Source: Sphingomonas sp. TZW2008
GTDB taxonomy: Bacteria; Pseudomonadota; Alphaproteobacteria; Sphingomonadales; Sphingomonadaceae
Assembly: GCF_002117915.1 (NCBI RefSeq)
Contig: NZ_BDJB01000001.1
Coordinates: forward strand, 62,001-126,000
Direction of reading: 5' to 3'
DNA: 64,000 nt
In this document: piece after piece, positions 45,246 to 55,244 of the stretch
How the letters are laid out: every line of letters starts with the position of its first letter
Position numbering within the stretch: the first letter of the stretch is position 1
The notes under the pieces: generated by a model
Database searches by the model: none
Told to the model about the DNA's origin: nothing
What the model saw: only the letters and a program-made list of their open reading frames with translations
Made by a program: the position numbers and the translations under genes

Positions 45246-46826
45246 TCAGTTGCGCTGTGCGACCAGCCCGCGCGCAATCACCTGCGCCTGAATTTCCGCC
45301 GCGCCCTCAAAGATGTTGAGGATGCGTGCGTCGCACAGGATACGGCTAATCTCGAATTCGAGCGCATAGCCGTTGCCGCCGTGAATCTGGAGGCTGGCAT
45401 CGGCATTGCTCCACGCGGCACGCGCGGCGAGGAGCTTGGCCATGCCGGCCTCGATATCGCAGCGTTTGCCCGAATCCTTGGCGCGGGCGGCGGCGTAGGT
45501 GAGTTCGCGCGCGGCGACGAGATCGACGAGGCTCATCGCCAGCTTGTCGGCGACCCGCGGGAAGTGAATGATCGCGCGGCCGAACTGCTTGCGATCGAGC
45601 GCGTAGCTGAGGCCAAGTTCCAGCGCGCGGCGGGCGACGCCGACGGCGCGCGCGGCGGTCTGTATCCGCGCGCCTTCGAAGGTGCGCATCAGCTGCTTGA
45701 AGCCCTGGCCTTGCTCGCCGCCGAGCAGCGCGTCGGCGGGGGCGGTCATGCCGTCGAAAGAGAGCGCATATTCGCGCATCCCGCGATAGCCGAGCACCTC
45801 GATCTCGCTGCCCGCCATGCCCGGCGCAGGGAAGGGTTCGCCATCGGTGCCGCGCGGCTTGGGGACGAGCAGCATCGACAGGCCGGAATAGCCCTTGGCA
45901 TCCGGCACCGTGCGAGCGAGCAGGGTCATGAGGTCGGAGCGGCTGGCGTGGGTGATCCACGTCTTGGCGCCATCGATCCGCCAGCTATCGCCATCGCGTC
46001 GCGCGCGGGTCTGGAGCGAGCCGAGATCGCTGCCGACGTCGGGTTCGGTGAAGACGGCGGTGGGCAGTACCTCGCCGCTGGCAATGCGCGGGAGCCACTC
46101 GGCCTTCTGCGCCTCGGTGCCCGAGCCCGCGATCAGCTCACCGGCGATTTCGGAGCGGGTGCCGAGCGAGCCAGCGCCGATCCAGCCGCGCGACAGTTCC
46201 TCGGTGACGATGCACATGACGAGCTTCGACAGGCCGAGGCCGCCGTAAGTCTCGGGGATGCAGACACCGAAGGTGCCGAGTTCGGCCATCTTGGCGACGG
46301 TTGGATCGGGGATCAAATCGTTGGCGAGGTGCCAGCCGTGCGCGTGGGGCAGGATTTCGACATCGGTGAAGCGACGGAACTGGTCGCGGATCGCGTCCAG
46401 CTCGGCATCGTCGAGCGTTTCGCTGGGCCATTCGCCGGCGGCTAGCCGTTCGACCAGCGCACGTCGGTCGGCGGCGGCGTCATGATCGAGAAGGTCGGCG
46501 CAGGCGTCGGCGAGGGCGCGCGCGGCTGCGGCGAGGCCGAGGTCGGCGGGGCGGAACAGCTCGTTCTGGCCCATCGGCAGACCGCCGACGAGCTGGGCGA
46601 TGCTTTCCCCAAGGGCGAGGCGGGCTATGAGGGCGTTGATCTCGCCCGCGTTGTTATCGGCCCAGTCGGCCACCGCCTCCAGCGCGGCGACGGTGGTCGC
46701 GACCCAGGCGAAGCCGTGCGCGGCGCGCTGCTCGCTGTCGATCGGCGCGGCGTCGAGCCGAGCCGCGAGGGCGGCACGGGCGTCATCGCGATAGCGTTGC
46801 GCCGCCGCCAGTGCCTGCCGCAACAT
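45246..46826 (-). CDS. Acyl-CoA dehydrogenase with extended N-terminus
   Basis: This is a 526-residue flavoenzyme that makes an alpha,beta double bond in an acyl-CoA. Its core (about 150-526) has [34 protein letters not shown] and the catalytic-Glu block [11 protein letters not shown]. It carries about 145 extra residues at the N-terminus, mostly helical, absent from typical 380-residue enzymes. The ATG at 46826 overlaps the thiolase stop by one base. It is the last gene of a five-gene acyl-CoA operon. Confidence 0.9.
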   Translation of the reverse strand: MLRQALAAAQRYRDDARAALAARLDAAPIDSEQRAAHGFAWVATTVAALEAVADWADNNAGEINALIARLALGESIAQLVGGLPMGQNELFRPADLGLAAAARALADACADLLDHDAAADRRALVERLAAGEWPSETLDDAELDAIRDQFRRFTDVEILPHAHGWHLANDLIPDPTVAKMAELGTFGVCIPETYGGLGLSKLVMCIVTEELSRGWIGAGSLGTRSEIAGELIAGSGTEAQKAEWLPRIASGEVLPTAVFTEPDVGSDLGSLQTRARRDGDSWRIDGAKTWITHASRSDLMTLLARTVPDAKGYSGLSMLLVPKPRGTDGEPFPAPGMAGSEIEVLGYRGMREYALSFDGMTAPADALLGGEQGQGFKQLMRTFEGARIQTAARAVGVARRALELGLSYALDRKQFGRAIIHFPRVADKLAMSLVDLVAARELTYAAARAKDSGKRCDIEAGMAKLLAARAAWSNADASLQIHGGNGYALEFEISRILCDARILNIFEGAAEIQAQVIARGLVAQRN

Positions 46827-48049
46827 CACGCGCGCTCGAATACGGCGGCGATGCCCTGGCCGCCGCCGATGCACATCGTTTCCAGGCCGTAGCGGCCGTC
46901 GCGGCGGACGAGCTCGCGGGTCAGATTGGCGAGGATGCGGCCGCCGGTCGCGCCGATCGGGTGGCCGAGCGAAATGCCCGAGCCGTTGACGTTGAGAATC
47001 TCGTTTCGGCTGTCGTCCTTGCTCCAGCCCCAGCCCTTGAGCACGGCGAGCACCTGCGGCGCGAATGCCTCGTTCAGCTCGACGAGATCGATGTCGCCCC
47101 AACCAAGGCCGTTGCGGGCGAACAGGCGCTCGACCGCCGGAACCGGGCCGATACCCATGCGCGAGGGATCGCAGCCGGCGGCGGCCCAGCTGTGGAACCA
47201 GGCGATCGGCTCCAGACCCAGTTCCTCCAATTTGTCCTCGGCGACGACGAGGCAGGCGGCGGCAGCGTCATTCTGCTGGCTGGCGTTGCCGGCGGTGACG
47301 ACGCCGCCCTCGAGCGCGCGCAATTTGCCGAGCGATTCCAGCGTGGCGTCGGGGCGGAAGCCCTCGTCGCGATCGAAGACGATCGGATCGCCCTTCTTCT
47401 GCGGCACCGAGACGGGGACGAGCTCGTCGGCGAACAGGCCCTGTTCCCAGGCGGCAGTGGCGCGCTGGTGCGAGCGGACGGCATAGGCATCGGCCTCCTC
47501 GCGGGTAATGTCGTAATCCTTGGCGAGATTCTCGGCGGTCTCGATCATCCCGCTGATGACGCCGAAGCGCTCGACCGGCTGCGACATCAGGCGGCCACGG
47601 GTGAGGCGATCGTGGATCGTGAGGTTGCCCGCGCGCACGCCCTTGCGGATGTCGGTGGTGTAATGCTCGACGTTGGACATGCTCTCGCAGCCGCCGGCGA
47701 CGACGACGTCGCTGACGCCGGTCTGCACCATCATCGCCGCGTCGATCACCGCCTGAAGCCCCGAGCCGCAGCGGCGGTCGAGCTGATAGCCGGGCACCTC
47801 GATCGGCAGGCCGGCGGCGAGCCATGCCCAGTGGCCGATCGCCGGCGCTTCGCCATTGCCATAGCCTTGCGCGAACACGACGTCGTCGACGCGGCTCGGA
47901 TCGATCTTGGTGCGCTCCATCAACGCCTTCAGGATCGTCGCGCCAAGCTGACCCGCGGTGAGCGAGGAGAGGCTGCCGCCGAACTTGCCGACGGCGGTGC
48001 GGATCGGAGCGACGATGGCGGCGCGGCGCAGGCCGGTGCTGGTGGTCAT
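46826..48049 (-). CDS. Acetyl-CoA C-acyltransferase (thiolase)
   Basis: This is a 407-residue degradative thiolase that cleaves 3-ketoacyl-CoA with CoA. The acyl-enzyme Cys94 is in [11 protein letters not shown], the catalytic His in [17 protein letters not shown] and the second Cys in [15 protein letters not shown] sequence (TMCIGGGQG). NEAFAPQ is present. It lies between the CoA transferase and the long acyl-CoA dehydrogenase, consistent with the last step of a beta-oxidation-like path. Confidence 0.94.
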   Translation of the reverse strand: MTTSTGLRRAAIVAPIRTAVGKFGGSLSSLTAGQLGATILKALMERTKIDPSRVDDVVFAQGYGNGEAPAIGHWAWLAAGLPIEVPGYQLDRRCGSGLQAVIDAAMMVQTGVSDVVVAGGCESMSNVEHYTTDIRKGVRAGNLTIHDRLTRGRLMSQPVERFGVISGMIETAENLAKDYDITREEADAYAVRSHQRATAAWEQGLFADELVPVSVPQKKGDPIVFDRDEGFRPDATLESLGKLRALEGGVVTAGNASQQNDAAAACLVVAEDKLEELGLEPIAWFHSWAAAGCDPSRMGIGPVPAVERLFARNGLGWGDIDLVELNEAFAPQVLAVLKGWGWSKDDSRNEILNVNGSGISLGHPIGATGGRILANLTRELVRRDGRYGLETMCIGGGQGIAAVFERA

Positions 48050-48073
48050 GGGTCGGGTCCTCGATATGGTAGG

Positions 48074-49270
48074 TCAGGCCGGGCGGGCGATGCCGCTGTC
48101 GAAGAGCTTGGCGATCGCACCCGACGACAGGCCGAGGCGCTCGGCGAGCACCTCCTCGCTGTGCTGGCCGTTGCGCGGGGCGGGCAGCGGCGGGCGGCGC
48201 TCGTCGCCGGGGATCGTCGCGAAAGCGCCGGCGGCGGGGTAGCTGGTGCCGCTCGGGTCCGCCGCGGTGGCGAAGATCGGATTGTCGCCGACGAGCCGCG
48301 GATCGCGCACCGCATCGGCCATCGTGCCGTAGGCGGAGTGGACGATCCCACCGGCGTCGAACGCGGCGGCGAGATCGGCGTGGTCGCGCGCGCCGATCGC
48401 GCCCTCGAACAGCGGGAACAGCGCGTCGCGGTGGATGAAGCGCAACCCGTCGTCGGCGGCAAAGCTGACGCCGCGCTCGGCCTCGACGCGGGCGATCGCC
48501 TCGCCCAGCCCGAGCGCCGCGACGAGATTGGACCATTGCCGGTGCGTGACGACGACGATCATCGTCCGCTTGCCGTCCCGCGTCGTGAAGTCGCGCCCGA
48601 ATAGCCCGAAGACGGTGTTGCCGAGCCGCGGCCGATCGGTGCCGGTGTGCAGCACCTCCGCGATCCCGCCGAGATTGGCGACGGTGCCGATCGCCACGTC
48701 CGATAGCGGCAGCCGCACCTCGCCGCCCTGGCCGGTCGCGTCGCGGCGGCGCAGCGCGGCGAGCAGCGCAAAGGCGGCGTACGATCCGGTCAGCAGATCC
48801 CACGCCGGCAGCACGTGGTTGACGGGCTCCGGCCCCGGCCCGGTCAGCATCGGATAGCCGACCGCATTGTTGACGGTATAGTCGAGCGCCGGGCTGCCAT
48901 CCGCCCAGCCCATCACGCGCACGGTGATCAGATCGGCGCGCCCCTCCGCCAGCGTGTCGTGTGCGAGGAACCCCTTCGCCGGGAAGTTGGTGACGAACTG
49001 CCCCGTTGCGCGGACCAACGCCTGCAACAGCTCGCGCCCCTCGGGCCGGGCGAGATCGAGCGCGACGCTCTTCTTCGCGCGATTGAGGTTCTCCCAGTAG
49101 AGCGAATCGTTGTTCTCGGTCACCGGCCAGCGGCGGAAATCGGGGCCGCCGCCGATCTGGTCGACGCGGATCACCTCCGCCCCCATCTGCGCGAGATAGA
49201 GCCCCGCGGTGGGCGAGGCGACGAACGACGACGCCTCGATCACGGATAGGCCGGGGAGGAGATCGTACAT
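48074..49270 (-). CDS. CaiB/BaiF family CoA transferase (class III)
   Basis: This is a 398-residue enzyme that moves CoA between acids. It begins LLPGLSVIEASSFVASP and has MGAEVIRVDQIGGGPDFRRWP, NRAKKSVALDLARPEGRELLQ and a WDLLTGSYAAFALLAAL stretch. The donor and acceptor are unknown. It probably activates the pathway's free acid. It is separated from the neighbouring acyl-CoA dehydrogenase gene by three bases. Confidence 0.93.
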   Translation of the reverse strand: MYDLLPGLSVIEASSFVASPTAGLYLAQMGAEVIRVDQIGGGPDFRRWPVTENNDSLYWENLNRAKKSVALDLARPEGRELLQALVRATGQFVTNFPAKGFLAHDTLAEGRADLITVRVMGWADGSPALDYTVNNAVGYPMLTGPGPEPVNHVLPAWDLLTGSYAAFALLAALRRRDATGQGGEVRLPLSDVAIGTVANLGGIAEVLHTGTDRPRLGNTVFGLFGRDFTTRDGKRTMIVVVTHRQWSNLVAALGLGEAIARVEAERGVSFAADDGLRFIHRDALFPLFEGAIGARDHADLAAAFDAGGIVHSAYGTMADAVRDPRLVGDNPIFATAADPSGTSYPAAGAFATIPGDERRPPLPAPRNGQHSEEVLAERLGLSSGAIAKLFDSGIARPA

Positions 49271-49273
49271 CGG

Positions 49274-50464
49274 TCAGGCGACTCCGGCGTTGAACTCGCG
49301 CAGCATGTGCTTGGCGATCTGCAGCTGCAGGATCTGCGTCGTGCCCTCGTAGATGCGATAGATGCGCGCGTCGCGGAAGAAGCGTTCGGCGTCATATTCG
49401 GCGAGGTAGCCTGCGCCGCCGTACACCTGCACGACGCGGTCGACGATCCGCCCGCATGCTTCCGACGCGAAGACCTTGGTTGCCGCCGCCTTGCGCAGCA
49501 CCGCCTCGCCCGCGTCGGCGCGGCGCGCGCAGTCGGCGAGCATCGTCTCGGAAGCGTAGAGCTCGATCTCGCTGTCGGCGAGCATCTGCTGGATCAGCTG
49601 GAAGTTGGCGATCGGCTCACCGAACGCCTTGCGCTCGGTGGCGTAGCGCAGCGCCGAATCGAGTGCGCGGCGGGCATAGCCCATCGACGCCGCGGCGACC
49701 GACAGCCGCCCATTGTCGAGGCTCTTCATCGCGGTGACGAAGCCCTTGCCTTCCTCGAGCCCGAGCAGCGCGTCGGCCGGCAGGTGGACGTCCTCCAGGA
49801 TGATGTCGGCGATGTGCGACCCCGCCTGGCCCATCTTCTTGTCCGACTTGCCGACGGTGACACCCGGCGTGTCCATCGGCACGATGAACGCCGAGACGTG
49901 CGCGTTCTTGGGCAGCGCCTCCTTCGACGTGCGCGCCATGATGACCGCCATCTTCGCGTCGGGCGCGTTGGTGATGTAGCGCTTCGTGCCGTTCAACACC
50001 CAGCCGTTGCCGGAACGAACCGCCATCGTCTGCATGCCCGCCGAATCGCTGCCCGACCCCGGTTCGGTGAGGCCGAAGGCGGTGACCATGCCGCCCGCCA
50101 TCTGCGGCAGCCACTCGCGCTTCTGCTCCTCGGTGCCGCCGTTGCGCAGCGCCGAATTGACCATGCCGATGGTGATCGAGATGATCGAGCGGAAGCACGG
50201 CATCGCATAAGCGAGCTCGCGGATCGTCTGCGTATATTGATACGTGTTCATCCCCGCGCCGCCATATTCCTCGGCGATCGTCAGCCCGAACAGACCCATG
50301 TCGCGCATCTCGGCGAGGATATCGTCGGGGATGCGGTCGGTTTCGAGGATCTCCTTCTCGGCCGGGATCAGCCGATCGCGCACGTAGCGGCGCAGCTGGT
50401 CGATGAACTGGTCGAAGGTCTCGGCATCCATGCCGGTATTCGGGCCGGGATTGAGCGTGCTCAT
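49274..50464 (-). CDS. Acyl-CoA dehydrogenase
   Basis: This is a 396-residue standard-length flavoprotein. It has LTEPGSGSDSAGMQT, NGTKRYITNAPDA, ERKAFGEPIANFQLIQ, YGGAGYLAEYDAERFFRDARIYRIYEGTTQI with the catalytic Glu. It probably oxidises an acyl-CoA in a specific, perhaps branched or cyclic, degradation route. It follows the SDR gene by 11 bp. Confidence 0.95.
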   Translation of the reverse strand: MSTLNPGPNTGMDAETFDQFIDQLRRYVRDRLIPAEKEILETDRIPDDILAEMRDMGLFGLTIAEEYGGAGMNTYQYTQTIRELAYAMPCFRSIISITIGMVNSALRNGGTEEQKREWLPQMAGGMVTAFGLTEPGSGSDSAGMQTMAVRSGNGWVLNGTKRYITNAPDAKMAVIMARTSKEALPKNAHVSAFIVPMDTPGVTVGKSDKKMGQAGSHIADIILEDVHLPADALLGLEEGKGFVTAMKSLDNGRLSVAAASMGYARRALDSALRYATERKAFGEPIANFQLIQQMLADSEIELYASETMLADCARRADAGEAVLRKAAATKVFASEACGRIVDRVVQVYGGAGYLAEYDAERFFRDARIYRIYEGTTQILQLQIAKHMLREFNAGVA

Positions 50465-50475
50465 GCGGGAAAACC

Positions 50476-51393
50476 TCAGATCGGATCGTAGGGGAAGACG
50501 TGCGCCGACACTTCGTCGGCACGCGCGAAGCTTGGGCGGAACGAGGGCGCGAGCTCGTCGGCGATCGCCTGCGGCGTCCAGCCTTCGAGCTTGGTCATCG
50601 AGCGGATCGGTCGCGGCTTGGAGAACAGCACGATCTCGTTCTTGCGTACCGCGAAGATCTGGTTGCTGACGTCCGCCGACAGATCGGACGCGAGATAGGC
50701 GACGAGCGGCGCGATCTTGTCCGCGCTCATCGTCTGAAGCCGCGCGACGCGCTCCTTCGCCTCAGGCGTCTCCGCCGGGATCGACGCAGTCATCCGGCTC
50801 CACGCGAACGGCGCGATGCAGTTCGAGCGGACGCCGACGCGCGCCATGTCGAGCGCGATCGACTGCGACAGGCCGACGATGCCGAGCTTGGCGGCGGAAT
50901 AGTTCGCCTGGCCGATGTTGCCGATCAGCCCCGACGTCGAGGTGAAGTGGACGAAGCTGCCCGAGCCCTGCTCGCGGAAATACGGCGTCGCTGCCTTGGA
51001 GACGTTGAACGCGCCGTTGAGGTGAACGTCGATCACCGCGCGCCAGTCCTCATGGCTCATCTTGTGCCAGATCGTGTCGCGCAGGATACCGGCGTTGTTA
51101 ACCACCGCATCGATGCGGCCAAAGCGCTTCACCGCGTCCTCGACGATCGTCGCCGCGCCGGCGGGATCGGCGACACTGGCGAGGTTGGCGACCCCCTGGC
51201 CGCCCGCTTCGACGATGTCGCGCGCGGTCTGCTCCGCCGGACCGGCCTCGCCGCCTTCGCCCCCGCCGCCGACGCCCGGATCGTTGATGACGACCGCCGC
51301 GCCCTCACGCGCGCAAAGCAGCGCGATCTCGCGTCCGATGCCGCGCCCGGCGCCGGTCACCGCGACGACCTTGCCTTCGAGAATGCCTGCCAT
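50476..51393 (-). CDS. Short-chain dehydrogenase/reductase
   Basis: This is a 305-residue NAD(P)-dependent enzyme. TGAGRGIG binds the cofactor, NNAGILRD follows, and STSGLIGNIGQANYSAAKLG holds the Ser-Tyr-Lys active site. Its C-terminal extension after about 240 resembles the (3R)-hydroxyacyl-CoA dehydrogenase unit of multifunctional peroxisomal enzymes. I chose ATG 51393 behind AAGGGAGAG; the frame to 51435 has no conserved sequence. It is first in the operon and divergent from IclR. Confidence 0.93.
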   Translation of the reverse strand: MAGILEGKVVAVTGAGRGIGREIALLCAREGAAVVINDPGVGGGGEGGEAGPAEQTARDIVEAGGQGVANLASVADPAGAATIVEDAVKRFGRIDAVVNNAGILRDTIWHKMSHEDWRAVIDVHLNGAFNVSKAATPYFREQGSGSFVHFTSTSGLIGNIGQANYSAAKLGIVGLSQSIALDMARVGVRSNCIAPFAWSRMTASIPAETPEAKERVARLQTMSADKIAPLVAYLASDLSADVSNQIFAVRKNEIVLFSKPRPIRSMTKLEGWTPQAIADELAPSFRPSFARADEVSAHVFPYDPI

Positions 51394-51459
51394 CCCGCTC
51401 TCCCTTGTCGGCGGCAGCCGTACAGCCACGCGCAAAGAATTTCAACATCCGGCATTGTT

Positions 51460-51475
51460 TTTCAGAATGCTGAAA
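51460..51475. promoter_or_regulatory. Candidate IclR operator
   Basis: TTTCAG-AATG-CTGAAA is a palindrome 13 bp before the IclR ATG in the 95-bp divergent gap, in an AT-rich patch with a partly similar block (TTCAACATCCGGCATTG, 51441-51457). It could serve both directions. Confidence 0.4.
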
Positions 51476-51488
51476 GATAGGTCGAGGC

Positions 51489-52232
51489 ATGGAGCCTCGC
51501 GTACGCTCGGTCGGTCACGCCTTTGCGATCATGCGGCTGCTCGCTGGTGGCGAAGCGATGACGCTGTCGGAGATAGCGCGCGGCTGTGCGCTCAGCCCGT
51601 CTACCTGCCTCGGGTTGCTGCGCACGCTGGTCGGCGAACGCGTGCTCGTTGCGCAGCCAGGCAAGAGATACGGGCTCGCGCCGGCGTGGCGGGAAGGATC
51701 GGCGCGATGGGCCGATCCGCACGCGCAGATCGTCGCCACCGCGCGCCCGCTGCTCGACCGGGCGGCGCGCCAACTCGACGCGCCGGTCGGGCTGTGGCGC
51801 GTCGTCGCGGGGGAGCGGCTGCAGTTGATCGCGCTGGGCGAGAGCGCGGCGTCGACACGGATCCACATGCAGGTGGGGCAGCGCCAGCCGATCGGCGGCG
51901 GCGCGACTGGCCGCGCGCTCGCCGCAGCGCAGGCGCTCGATGAGGCGGAGCTTGCCGCGCGCTTCGCGGCGGTACGCTGGGAACGCGTGCTCGATCTCGC
52001 CGCCTATCGCGGGCAGATCGCGGATGCGGCGCGTGACGGCTATGCGGTCGACGATCGCTACGGACACGCCGGCGTGCGCTCGATCGCGGTCGCCGTTCCC
52101 GGCAACCCGCCGACGCTGTGCCTGTCGGTTTCGTTCTTCGCCGCCGATGCCGGCTGCGCCCGCGACGCGGAGGCCGGCCAATTACTAAACGAGCTTGCCG
52201 ACCAACTCTACGCGTCGTCTAACGCTGCCTGA
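51489..52232 (+). CDS. IclR family transcriptional regulator
   Basis: This has 247 residues. The winged HTH (about 1-65) reads SVGHAFAIMRLLAGG, LSEIARGCALSPSTCLGLLRTLV. The ligand-binding GAF-like domain (about 80-240) has LWRVVAGERLQLIA and the C-terminal YGHAGVRSIAVAVPG. It is divergent from the acyl-CoA operon and most likely controls it in response to a pathway intermediate. Confidence 0.92.
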   Translation: MEPRVRSVGHAFAIMRLLAGGEAMTLSEIARGCALSPSTCLGLLRTLVGERVLVAQPGKRYGLAPAWREGSARWADPHAQIVATARPLLDRAARQLDAPVGLWRVVAGERLQLIALGESAASTRIHMQVGQRQPIGGGATGRALAAAQALDEAELAARFAAVRWERVLDLAAYRGQIADAARDGYAVDDRYGHAGVRSIAVAVPGNPPTLCLSVSFFAADAGCARDAEAGQLLNELADQLYASSNAA

Positions 52233-52255
52233 GCGCCACGCGCCGCCCACTAACC

Positions 52256-52280
52256 CGCATGGAAGTACCACTTCCATGCG
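52256..52280. terminator. Bidirectional 11-bp hairpin between iclR-type gene and ispG
   Basis: CGCATGGAAGT pairs with ACTTCCATGCG around an ACC loop, between two convergent genes. The stem is perfect. There is no T tract. Confidence 0.5.
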
Positions 52281-52286
52281 CACGCT

Positions 52287-53411
52287 TCACGCTGCCACCA
52301 CCTTGCGCGCCTCGTCCGCCGCCTCGATCTCCGCCGCCTTCGCCTCGACCAGGCCGACGATGTGATCGATCATCCCGGCGTCCTGCACGTGATGGTCGGT
52401 GACGCCCGACAGATACACCATGTGCTTACCGTTGCCGCCGCCGGTGATCCCGATGTCGGTTTCGCGCGCCTCGCCCGGGCCGTTGACGACGCAGCCGAGC
52501 ACGGAGAGCGACATCGGCGTGCGGATATGCTGCAACCGTTCCTCGAGCGCCTGGACGGTGCGGATCACGTCGAACCCCTGCCGTGCGCAGCTCGGGCAGC
52601 TCACCACGCGCACGCCGCGGTTGCGGATGCCGAGCGCCTTCAGGATCTCGAACCCGACGCGCACTTCCTCCTCGGGCTCGGCCGACAGCGAGACGCGGAT
52701 CGTGTCGCCGATGCCGTACCACAGGAGCGAGCCGATCCCGATCGCGCTCTTCACCGTGCCGCCGACGAAGCCGCCCGCCTCAGTGATGCCCAGATGCAGC
52801 GGGCAATCGACCACCTCGGCGAGCTGCTGGTATGCCGCGACCGCGAGGAAAAGATCGGACGCCTTCACCGCCACCTTGAAGTCGTGGAAGTCGCGGTCCT
52901 GCAGCAGCTTGATGTGGTCGAGCGCGCTTTCCACCAGCGCCTCAGGGCAGGGCTCGCCGTATTTCTCGAGCAGGTCCTTTTCCAGGCTGCCGGCGTTGAC
53001 GCCGATACGGATCGCGCAGCCGTTCGCCTTGGCGGCGTTGACCACTTCGTTGACGCGTTCGGCCGATCCGATGTTGCCCGGGTTGATACGCAGGCACGCC
53101 GCGCCGGCGTCCGCCGCCTCCAGCGCGCGCTTGTAGTGAAAATGGATGTCAGCGACGATCGGCACGCGCGCCGCGCGCACGATCTGGCCCAGCGCCGCGG
53201 TCGATTCGACGTCGGGGCAGCTGACGCGGATGATGTCGACGCCGGCATCCTCGCAGCGGCGGATCTGATCGATCGTGGCGCGCGGATCGGACGTCGGCGT
53301 GTTGGTCATCGTCTGCACCGTGACGGGCGCGTCGCCACCGACGGGCACGGTGCCGACCATGATCTGGCGGCTTTGGCGGCGCGTGATATCGCGCCAGGGG
53401 CGGAGGGACAT
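52287..53411 (-). CDS. ispG: (E)-4-hydroxy-3-methylbut-2-enyl-diphosphate synthase
   Basis: This is a 374-residue Fe-S enzyme of the MEP isoprenoid path that makes HMBPP from MEcPP with flavodoxin or ferredoxin. The cluster Cys residues are in SCPSCARQ and [10 protein letters not shown]. It begins [14 protein letters not shown] and holds [11 protein letters not shown] and [12 protein letters not shown]. It lacks the large insert seen in plant-type enzymes. Confidence 0.97.
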   Translation of the reverse strand: MSLRPWRDITRRQSRQIMVGTVPVGGDAPVTVQTMTNTPTSDPRATIDQIRRCEDAGVDIIRVSCPDVESTAALGQIVRAARVPIVADIHFHYKRALEAADAGAACLRINPGNIGSAERVNEVVNAAKANGCAIRIGVNAGSLEKDLLEKYGEPCPEALVESALDHIKLLQDRDFHDFKVAVKASDLFLAVAAYQQLAEVVDCPLHLGITEAGGFVGGTVKSAIGIGSLLWYGIGDTIRVSLSAEPEEEVRVGFEILKALGIRNRGVRVVSCPSCARQGFDVIRTVQALEERLQHIRTPMSLSVLGCVVNGPGEARETDIGITGGGNGKHMVYLSGVTDHHVQDAGMIDHIVGLVEAKAAEIEAADEARKVVAA

Positions 53412-53480
53412 GGAGGCTTCCTATCGGCTTTGCCGGCGATATAGCGTCTCTCGGACATAAACGAAATCAGGGGCAGGATC

Positions 53481-54002
53481 ATGACGCTTTCGCTGTACGA
53501 CGCGGTTATACCGTCGAACCTCCAGATCCTCGGCGCGGTCGACGGCCTCGTCGATAAGGCGGAGGCGTTCGCCAGCGAGAAGGGCATGGCGCCCGCCGCG
53601 CTGATCGACGCGCGGCTCGCACCCGACATGCTGCCGTTCGGCTATCAGGTCAAATCGGTCGCCGAACATTCGATCGGCGGGATCGAGGGCGTGCGCGGCG
53701 GCAACTTCTCGCCCAGCATGACGCCGTGGCCGACCGATTTCGCCGGGCTCCACGCCAAGGTGCAGGGCGCGATCGCCGCGCTCAAGGCGGTCGACCGCGC
53801 CGAATTCGACGCGCTGGCGGACAAGGACACACAATTCTCGATGGGCGAAATGCGCATGCCGTTCAGCGGCGCGCAGTTCCTGCTGTCCTTCTCGCAGCCC
53901 AATTTCTATTTCCACGCCACGACCGCCTACGCGATCCTGCGCGCGCAGGGGGTAAAGCTGGGCAAGCGCGACTTCCTTGGCAAATTGCGCATGGCGATCT
54001 GA
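53481..54002 (+). CDS. DUF1993 family protein
   Basis: This is a 173-residue cytosolic helical-bundle protein with DUF1993 landmarks: LYDAVIPSNLQILGAV, ARLAPDMLPFGYQV, PSMTPWPTDFAGL and SQPNFYFHATTAYAILR. The C-terminal PNFYFH is typical of DinB-like relatives. No catalytic function is known. ATG after GGGGCAGGATC. Confidence 0.92.
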   Translation: MTLSLYDAVIPSNLQILGAVDGLVDKAEAFASEKGMAPAALIDARLAPDMLPFGYQVKSVAEHSIGGIEGVRGGNFSPSMTPWPTDFAGLHAKVQGAIAALKAVDRAEFDALADKDTQFSMGEMRMPFSGAQFLLSFSQPNFYFHATTAYAILRAQGVKLGKRDFLGKLRMAI

Positions 54003-54045
54003 TCGCAGCAATAGTTCGTTACGGTTCTCGCGCTAACGCGGGGCT

Positions 54046-55233
54046 GTGCCAGAACTCGCCGCCCCCGCGACCCGCCACTATGGCCTCGACTGGCTGCGGA
54101 TCGGCGCATTCGCGCTGCTGATCGTCTACCATGTCGCGATGGTCTTCGCGCCGTGGCCGTGGGTGGTGAAATGGCCCGAGACGTTTCCGGCGCTGATCGT
54201 GCCGATGGCGCTGCTGACGCCGTGGCGCATCCCGCTGCTGTTCGTCGTATCGGGCTTCGCGACGCGTAAGCTGCTGTCGCGGACCCCCGATCTCGCCGGC
54301 TTCGTCCATGCGCGCAGCATGCGCCTGCTCGTCCCACTCGCCTTCGCGGTGCTCGTGCTGCTGCCACCCGAGCTGTGGGTCCGCGTGCGGCTCGCGGGCG
54401 ATCCGGAGGGCCTCGCGACCTACTGGCTGGGCGATTACTGGAGCCCGTTCGTCCACTACGGCCGCGCTTTCCCGAACTGGGAACATATGTGGTTTGTCGT
54501 CTACCTGTGGGCGTATACGATGGTGCTTGCCGCGATGATCGCGCGCGTCGGCATCGCGCGGATCGATCGCTGGTTCGCGCCGCTGACGATCGGACGGCGG
54601 CTCGTGTGGCTGCCGATCGCCGCGCTGGCGGGCATGAAGATTGCGCTGATGTTCGTCGTGCCGGAGACGCAGGGGCTGTTCAGCGACTGGACCGGACATT
54701 CGGCGTACCTGCCGCTGTTCGTCTTCGGCTTCGTGCTCGGGGGGACGCCGGCGCTGTGGCAGGCGATCGCGCACGGCTGGCGCGCCGCGCTCGCCATCGC
54801 GCTGGCGTGCGCCGTCGTCGTCACCTGGGTGGAGCTCGCCTATCAGGGAAGCACGCTGCCGGGACATGCGGTGATGGCGCTCGATCGCGCGGCGCGGCTG
54901 GGCATGGCGTGGGGCGTGATCCTCGCGCTGCTTCGCCTCGCCGACATGCGGCTCAACCGCGACCATCCTTGGCGCGCACGGCTCGCCGAGGCGGTGTTCC
55001 CGGCGTATATCGTCCACCATCCGGTGCTCGTCGTGCTCGCCTGGCTTGCGCCCGGCTGGGGGCTTGGGCCGGTCGCGGGCTTCGTGTTTCTGCTCGGCGC
55101 GACGGCGCTCGCTTGCTGGGGCGCCTATGCCGCGGGGCGCCGCATCGCCTGGCTCGCGCCACTGATCGGGCTTGCCCCGCGCCGCGCCGCGTCGCCGCGC
55201 GCGATGGTATCGGGGGCGGGGGGAAGCTGCTAG
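54046..55233 (+). CDS. Acyltransferase family 3 membrane protein (copy 1)
   Basis: This has 395 residues and about ten hydrophobic helices. It starts with GTG and reads HYGLDWLRIGAFALLIVYHVAMVF, the DWLR/H block of acyltransferase-3, then PLLFVVSGFATRKLL, WEHMWFVVYLWAYT and AVFPAYIVHHPVLVVLAWL. It is probably an O-acyltransferase for a cell-surface glycan, similar to OpgC-type proteins. It is the first of a tandem pair; the second begins 12 bp later. Confidence 0.9.
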   Translation: MPELAAPATRHYGLDWLRIGAFALLIVYHVAMVFAPWPWVVKWPETFPALIVPMALLTPWRIPLLFVVSGFATRKLLSRTPDLAGFVHARSMRLLVPLAFAVLVLLPPELWVRVRLAGDPEGLATYWLGDYWSPFVHYGRAFPNWEHMWFVVYLWAYTMVLAAMIARVGIARIDRWFAPLTIGRRLVWLPIAALAGMKIALMFVVPETQGLFSDWTGHSAYLPLFVFGFVLGGTPALWQAIAHGWRAALAIALACAVVVTWVELAYQGSTLPGHAVMALDRAARLGMAWGVILALLRLADMRLNRDHPWRARLAEAVFPAYIVHHPVLVVLAWLAPGWGLGPVAGFVFLLGATALACWGAYAAGRRIAWLAPLIGLAPRRAASPRAMVSGAGGSC

Positions 55234-55244
55234 GCACCGCGCCG

